A stretch of DNA of 64,000 nucleotides. Origin: Lyophyllum atratum (taxonomy: Eukaryota > Basidiomycota > Agaricomycetes > Agaricales > Lyophyllaceae). The notes beneath the pieces are model-generated. The model saw only the letters and a program-made list of their open reading frames with translations. It had not been told where the DNA came from and ran no database searches. Position numbers and translations under genes: made by a program. How positions within the stretch are numbered: the first letter of the stretch is position 1; every line of letters starts with the position of its first letter. Positions 58,801 through 64,000 of the stretch are shown here, in pieces. The stretch lies in assembly GCA_014905825.1 (NCBI GenBank), contig JACGCN010000005.1, positions 682,001 to 746,000 of the forward strand, read 5' to 3'.

Positions 58801-60532
58801 ACCCTTCTGATATGCTCGTTAGGTACCATTCGAAGATCTATCCAAGGACCTTACTCTCATCGGCATCACCGGTATCGAAGACCCCCTCCGTGACGGTGTA
58901 CGCGAGGCAGTCGCTAAGTGCCACCGTGCCGGCGTGACTATCAAGATGTGTACCGGCGACAACGTCCTCACGGCCCGCTCCATTGCAACCCAGTGCGGCA
59001 TCTTCACCACTGGCGGCATCATCATGGAAGGACCCGTATTCAGGAAGCTCAACCAGGCCGAGCGTGTCGAGATCGTGCCTCGCCTCCAGGTGCTTGCGCG
59101 TTCTTCCCCCGAGGATAAGAAGGTACTCGTGGAGACGCTCAAGTCTATCGGCGAGATCGTTGGTGTTACGGGCGACGGGACAAATGACGGGCCCGCGCTC
59201 AAGACCGCCAATGTTGGGTTCTCGATGGGCATTGCTGGCACGGAGGTAGCGAAGGAGGCATCGGATATCATTCTCATGGACGACAATTTCTCTTCGATCG
59301 TGAAGGCTATCATGTGGGGCCGCTGCGTCAACGATGCGGTGCGCAAGTTCTTGCAGTTCCAGATCTCGACGAACGTTACGGCTGTGGTTATCACGTTTGT
59401 GTCGGCGGTGGCGAGCACTGAGGAAGAATCGGTGCTTTCGGCGGTGCAGCTGCTCTGGATCAACATCATCATGGACACGTTCGCTGCACTCGCGCTGGCT
59501 ACGGACCCTGCCACCGAGTCGCTGCTCGATAGGATGCCCGACAAGAAGACGGCGCCGTTGTTCTCGGTGGACATGTACAAACAGATTCTCTTCCAGTCTA
59601 TCTACCAGATCATCGTCATTCTTATTTTCCACTTCTTGGGTCTCCAGATCTTGGGATTGACCCTCGTCGGCGATCACAAGACCGATAGGAATACGAACCT
59701 CATTGTCCAGACGCTCGTCTTCAACGCCTTCGTTTTCGCGCAGATCTTCAACTCGGTCAACTGTAGGCGTCTCGACAAGAAGCTCAACATCTTTGAAGGC
59801 ATTTTAAAGAATCGTTATTTCCTCGCTATCACGGCCATCGGTACGTGTCGTTCCATATTCATACCGTGCACTTGACTTAGACTTCTTTCACAGAAATCGC
59901 TGTTCAAGTTCTCATCGTCTTTGTGGCCAAAGACGCCTTCCAGGTGACCAGGATTGGCGGCCGCGAATGGGGCATTTCGCTCGCATTAGGCATAGTGTCT
60001 ATTCCGCTAGGCGCCCTTATTCGTCTCCTCCCGAACGGACCTTTCGAAACACTCTTCACTAAGCTAGGCCTCCTGGGAAGACCTAATGTCCTACCCACCG
60101 CTAGTCCCGAAGCGGAGGTTTGGAGTGGAGCTGTGGCATTGGTCCGCGATAATCTTGGTACCTTCGCCAACGTCCGTGGCGGGCGTCTGAGGTCCTCGTC
60201 TTTCGTCATAAAGAGCCGTCTCTCGCGCACCAGCCAAGAAAGGCAGGCTCCATTACCAGTGTATGTGTTCTTTCATGTTGTGTCGTTGATTTGGTGTTGA
60301 CACAGTCCCTCTTAGCTCCTCACTGATGACTATGGTGCCGACGCTTATCGCTGGTACGATTGCGACTGGGCAAAAGACGACACATTCAGGATCCCTCTCA
60401 GATCCGGCAGGCTCAGATCCGTCAAAATCATCCGCTGCCTTGTGGGAAGGCAGACTGCAGCTTCATCCAGATACTCCTCATGACGATCCCGCTTATCAAA
60501 GATACGGTGCAGGCAACCAACACTCGTCATAA
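55869..60532 (+). CDS. PMC1: P-type Ca2+-ATPase, PMCA/PMC1 type
   Basis: Nine exons (55869-56963, 57028-57150, 57220-57394, 57450-57572, 57625-57858, 57919-58763, 58823-59840, 59894-60260, 60316-60532) encode 1398 aa. It pumps calcium out of the cytosol, in fungi usually into the vacuole. P-type marks are all present: SGATGESDAI, VPEGLPLAVTLALAFATK (M4 calcium site), the phosphorylated Asp in VCTDKTGTLTQN, the nucleotide site YLKGASEI, MCTGDNVLTARSIA and GVTGDGTNDGPALK. Ten hydrophobic helices are arranged as usual. The first 300 residues before M1 are long, Ser/Thr- and Lys-rich (KDKKKGKKEVEEEQ). The C-terminal tail of about 150 residues is longer than in yeast PMC1 and could be regulatory. 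Confidence 0.95.
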
Positions 60533-63500
60533 TTTTTCTCTGGTCTCTCAAGGGGTCACAGTGTGCTCGCTCGTCGATGACTTTTCTGTTCCTTCTTTCA
60601 TCATCACCCGAGAATCCCAGCCCTGCTGGTAAGATCATTATAATACCCTCCACCTTTTTCATCATACCATACTTTACAGTTCACTTCATCGGCAGCAGTA
60701 TCGCCTCCCGTTCTGAGCTCAGTATATCCAGTTCGATTATTATGCTTGACGTCCATAGACATTGACGTTTACGATTTCGGTTTTATGGCTCCATGGTCTT
60801 ATGCATATGACGCCGCCCAGCGAATGATCAATAACAACCGCATGAGAACATTGAATCCCATACGCTTTTACGCTTGGCGTTTGGGCTTGTACATACTTTG
60901 CACTCCCTTGTAGCCACCACTAGTCTTCATACGCCCCTTCCCCTGGTCCTATTACTTTACACAGACGTTTACTTAGACTTTTCCATATCTTGTATCTATA
61001 CACGTTTAGATGAATAAAATCCCCCTACAATTTCGTGTGGTGGCGGAAGGCACCACATAAGCACACTTGGTACGTGGTACACTGTACTTCTTCAGGGGTA
61101 ATTCTGAGTGGCATCATTCATTGTCAGATGAATGCCACGTCTCATTCCGACAAGGAGCTCAACGGCATGCTTGCCAGCAGGGTCGCGCTCGTTATGACAT
61201 CTCCAAGGAACATGTCCAAGTTTGACACGCATGCTAGACATCAGGCCTCGCGCCATGATCGGCCCGATGAATTCGATCCATCACTGTGTCGCTGGGGACC
61301 ATACATGGCCTGGTATGTCTCCCACTGCTTCAGGACACCTGCTGGGATCCCCTTTCTGTTTTCGTCGTTTCAATATAGGTCTGTCACTTGCAGAGCCATC
61401 TTCGCCAAACTGGGCGCCAAGTTTGCTTCGCATGTAAGTTTAATGTTGCGTAGGTCCGCGTTGACGTGAAAGATTACAAGACGGATGTATTCTTGGGCAC
61501 TCAAGGCTGTGTACGAGCTTCGAGGAACGTTCCAGGACTTCCATATTGCCATCTAATGGGGGACCAGCTGACCCTCCTAACAATGCTCCCCCAACGAAGC
61601 CTGCTGCGCACAGCCTTCGGAGCCCCCCTTATGCCATACACGCATGTTCCAAATTGCATCACATTGGGGCTGGGTTCTAGTCCTTCGATTCATCTAGGTC
61701 ATTGTGATGTGGTGCCTATGAGCTATCGATTCAGCCAAGGTGTGAGGGAGTGTTTACTCATGATAGGTCTGTGACTATGATATGAATTTCTTGGGCAAAA
61801 ATTACTTGTTGTTGACTTCCCGTCTAGTCGCTGAGCACGCCATCCTCCAGCGCCATAATTTGCCAAGTCGGCTCAAGCTCAAGTTGCTTGCCTCCTTATC
61901 CGTGCTTAGATCTTCTTGGCGGTGATGTCGCCCCCATAGCTCCCAAAGTTCATGACTTTAATGACCTTGGTTCATCCTACGTTTCCTTAGCCAAGGCCCA
62001 AGAATTGCGACTGCGCATTGTCACCACTACGACTTGCTCCATAGCAGGTCCATGAATTCCATGCAACTTTGCTCTTCCTGTGGAGCTCAGCTACTGCCTT
62101 CTGCCTGACGGTCGTTTGGAGCATTTAGACACGTTCATCGTCCGATTCGTAGGCTCAATGCCGCTGATTCTCGTCTTACACCTGGTCGGGCAGTGTCGAC
62201 CTCTGCGCAAACGTTGGCTTCGATCGATCGAGCTATTCAACCCAAACTGTCGGCTAGTCTAGGTCATTCATCCATGGAACCATCCACCTTCGCCTCTTGC
62301 AACTTCAGCCTCCTTGCAACTATAGTATTCCTATCAAGGCGGGCTCATGCTCGCACTGAAAACTGGTTTCAGAATCATTGGGTACAAAGCCTCCATGGCA
62401 GGTTGCAACGACAATACGAGGCATCGCGGCACGTCCAGATTTCATGGAAGTCGAGCAGAACATGGATTCCGTGCGATGGACGCACAAGCGGACAGACCCA
62501 CGCCTCGATGGTTTTTGAGATTCAGCAAGGGCCTGTAGAGGTCCACTTTGGACACATGACACAAAAGCGTTTTCGGGGCTGAGTCTTCACTCAGTGTAGG
62601 TGTAGGGAACTGGGAAAAGAGAGCGTTCCCTCATACGCTATGGCCAGCTGTATGTAGTATCTGATCACTTTGCGTTCGTTACTGGGCAAGAAAAGCCCTC
62701 CAGATAAGTTGCCGGAGATGATCAAGGAACGTGGTGGGTACTAGTCTGGAACTTCCTGGTGCGGCGGCTTGGGCGCAAATCTGATACCTGCGGGTAGATT
62801 GACATCAATTGACGCCTTTCGGGTGACTAGCACCGTCACTGCCCAAGATGCGAACCACAGACTGTTTATGGAGTACATGTATTCGGTGTTTTATACGATT
62901 GGTCACTCCCGAGGATAAAGGAGCCGGGGGGGATTATTCTTGCCAGTCAGCACATCCGTGGCGAAAGCAAAAAGATTGCTACCTGACATGACAAAACTTT
63001 ACTACTTCTTGCCAATGGTATCGAGATGACCAACCATATGCTAAAGGTTGTCATATCCCGAAAGCAAAAGTTGGTCTTGCCTCCATTGCAAGCCTGGCCA
63101 AACTCGAGACGCTTCTGTATCAGTCGCAAAGACCGTCGGCATGTGTCCCAGAAGCAGTGAGGTGATCCTCCTCCGCGCGAACATATTGGCTTTCAGAGAT
63201 CAATCCTGACCAGCACGCCCACTCAATCTCGGTGGCCAATGATAGGCCGTAAAACCCTTGCCATAGCTAGGTTGACTTGGCGACAGACATTGTATCTGCG
63301 AGAACTGGGTGGAAGAATACAGGCAGAGCGTCCAGGGGAAAATCGGACTACAACCACCATGCAAGATGTGTGTAGGAAACGGTCGGCAAATACCACTATG
63401 GCATCTGAATCTGATGACGGCCATGATAAGGTTAGGTGGTTTCGGATCCGACGGTACCTCAGCAAAGTAGGGCACTTTCGAAGGCACAGATGCTACGTCA

Positions 63501-63573
63501 TCACATGCAGGGCGTCCTGGGAATAGAGCTATGTGCACATACATGTGGATTGACATGCATAACTGGCGTAAGT
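60533..63573. other. Unannotated region between PMC1 and the permease
   Basis: About 3 kb. Plus-strand frames at 61035-61469 and 62193-62582 and a minus-strand frame at 63200-63556 are open, but I recognise none, and splice sets do not give a known protein. The first few hundred bp are the PMC1 3' UTR. Confidence 0.35.
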
Positions 63574-64000
63574 CTAAAGAAGGTCATGACCTGACCGTAG
63601 ATGGCTGTGGGCTCCTCGAGTCCTCTCAATCACTTCTCCGTGTTCATCATGAGTCGCATCCCACTCCGCCAGCTTGGAGTTGTGTACCCTGACTAGTTTG
63701 TTCGTATGTGCACCGTCATCCAACCTCTCGGTCAGCTGGCGGATCGCAAGGCCTTTGATTTTAGGCAAGATTTGGATCCAGACGACGTACGCAAGGCCAG
63801 AGATCACAAGGCTGTGGTAGTGACGTGTGAGGTCGGCATCATTGAGGAGGTGCAGGGAAAACGACGTACATTGCGATGCCGACGATGCAGTACGTGGCGT
63901 AGAAGAAGGTGACGTCACCTGCGTAGATGCCACCCTGAGGGGGGATCCAGGGCAGGACGAGGAGATAGATGTTGACCGCAAGGGCAAATATGAGCACGGC
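63574..64000 (-). CDS. Amino-acid permease, MUP1-like (C-terminal part only)
   Basis: The gene runs off the right edge; only the last two exons are seen (63870-64000 and 63574-63811, intron 63812-63869). The visible part has a hydrophobic helix VFALAVNIYLLVLPWIPP, the stretch GGIYAGDVTFFYATYCIVG, a final transmembrane helix LVISGLAYVVWIQILPKIKG and a cytoplasmic tail with TERLDDGAHTNKLV and LAEWDATHDEHGE. This matches the end of basidiomycete APC-family, high-affinity methionine-permease-like transporters. The splice is supported because it joins the two helices in frame. Substrate cannot be told from this part. Confidence 0.72.
   Translation of the reverse strand, partial: PCSYLPLRSTSISSSCPGSPLRVASTQVTSPSSTPRTASSASQCTSFSLHLLNDADLTRHYHSLVISGLAYVVWIQILPKIKGLAIRQLTERLDDGAHTNKLVRVHNSKLAEWDATHDEHGEVIERTRGAHSHLRSGHDLL

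Overview
The window looks like nuclear DNA of a filamentous basidiomycete (Agaricomycetes). Genes are split by many short GT-AG introns of about 45-70 nt. Protein types seen include a single-chain urease, a DUF6699 protein, PPxY membrane proteins, a P450, a HOS2/HDAC3-type deacetylase, RAE1, trehalose-phosphate synthase, a PMC1-type calcium pump and intron-containing tRNA-Arg genes. For most spliced genes I rebuilt the exons by hand, and the joined lengths come out as whole codons; exceptions are noted. Intervals given are whole gene spans, start to stop codon.

Layout. 1-413: end of an unidentified acidic-tailed gene. 535-3692 (-): urease. 5181-5587: a 407-bp foldback MITE lying before a secreted Ala/Lys/His-rich protein with an exon-sized internal duplication (5952-7503). 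8134-10112 (-): AT-hook/Myb-like regulator. 10914-12106: DUF1295 membrane protein. 12722-13332 (-): PPxY membrane protein, copy A. 14629-15371 (-): small secreted protein. 17799-19046: ERG3 C-5 sterol desaturase. 19954-22203: cytochrome P450. 22449-24359: AIM9-like kinase-fold protein with a one-base frame break. 25987-26708 and 27353-27963: PPxY proteins C and B; B is a recent inverted duplicate of A, promoter included.

28958-30891 (-) and 31212-32289 (+): HOS2-like deacetylase and PER1, divergent from about 320 bp. 32688-33930 (-): DUF6699 protein. 34884-35144 (-): two tRNA-Arg(CCG). 36422-37950: RAE1. 38418-40002 (-): SRA-YDG protein. 40326-43657 (-): large mitochondrial helical-repeat protein, divergent from ribosomal P0 (44198-45413). 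45899-47796: TPS1. 47.8-55.9 kb is gene-poor, holding only an orphan RAE1 exon-1 copy and tRNA-Arg(TCG). 55869-60532: PMC1-type Ca2+-ATPase. 63574-64000 (-): C-terminal end of a MUP1-like amino-acid permease, cut by the window edge.

Most genes are unrelated housekeeping or accessory genes and there is no obvious biosynthetic cluster. ERG3 and the P450 are adjacent, but the sequence gives no proof of a shared pathway. The most unusual items are the PPxY membrane protein family with its inverted segmental duplication, the foldback MITE, the duplicated secreted repeat protein, the stand-alone SRA-YDG gene with a 17-nt micro-exon and a GC-AG intron, and the orphan RAE1 exon.
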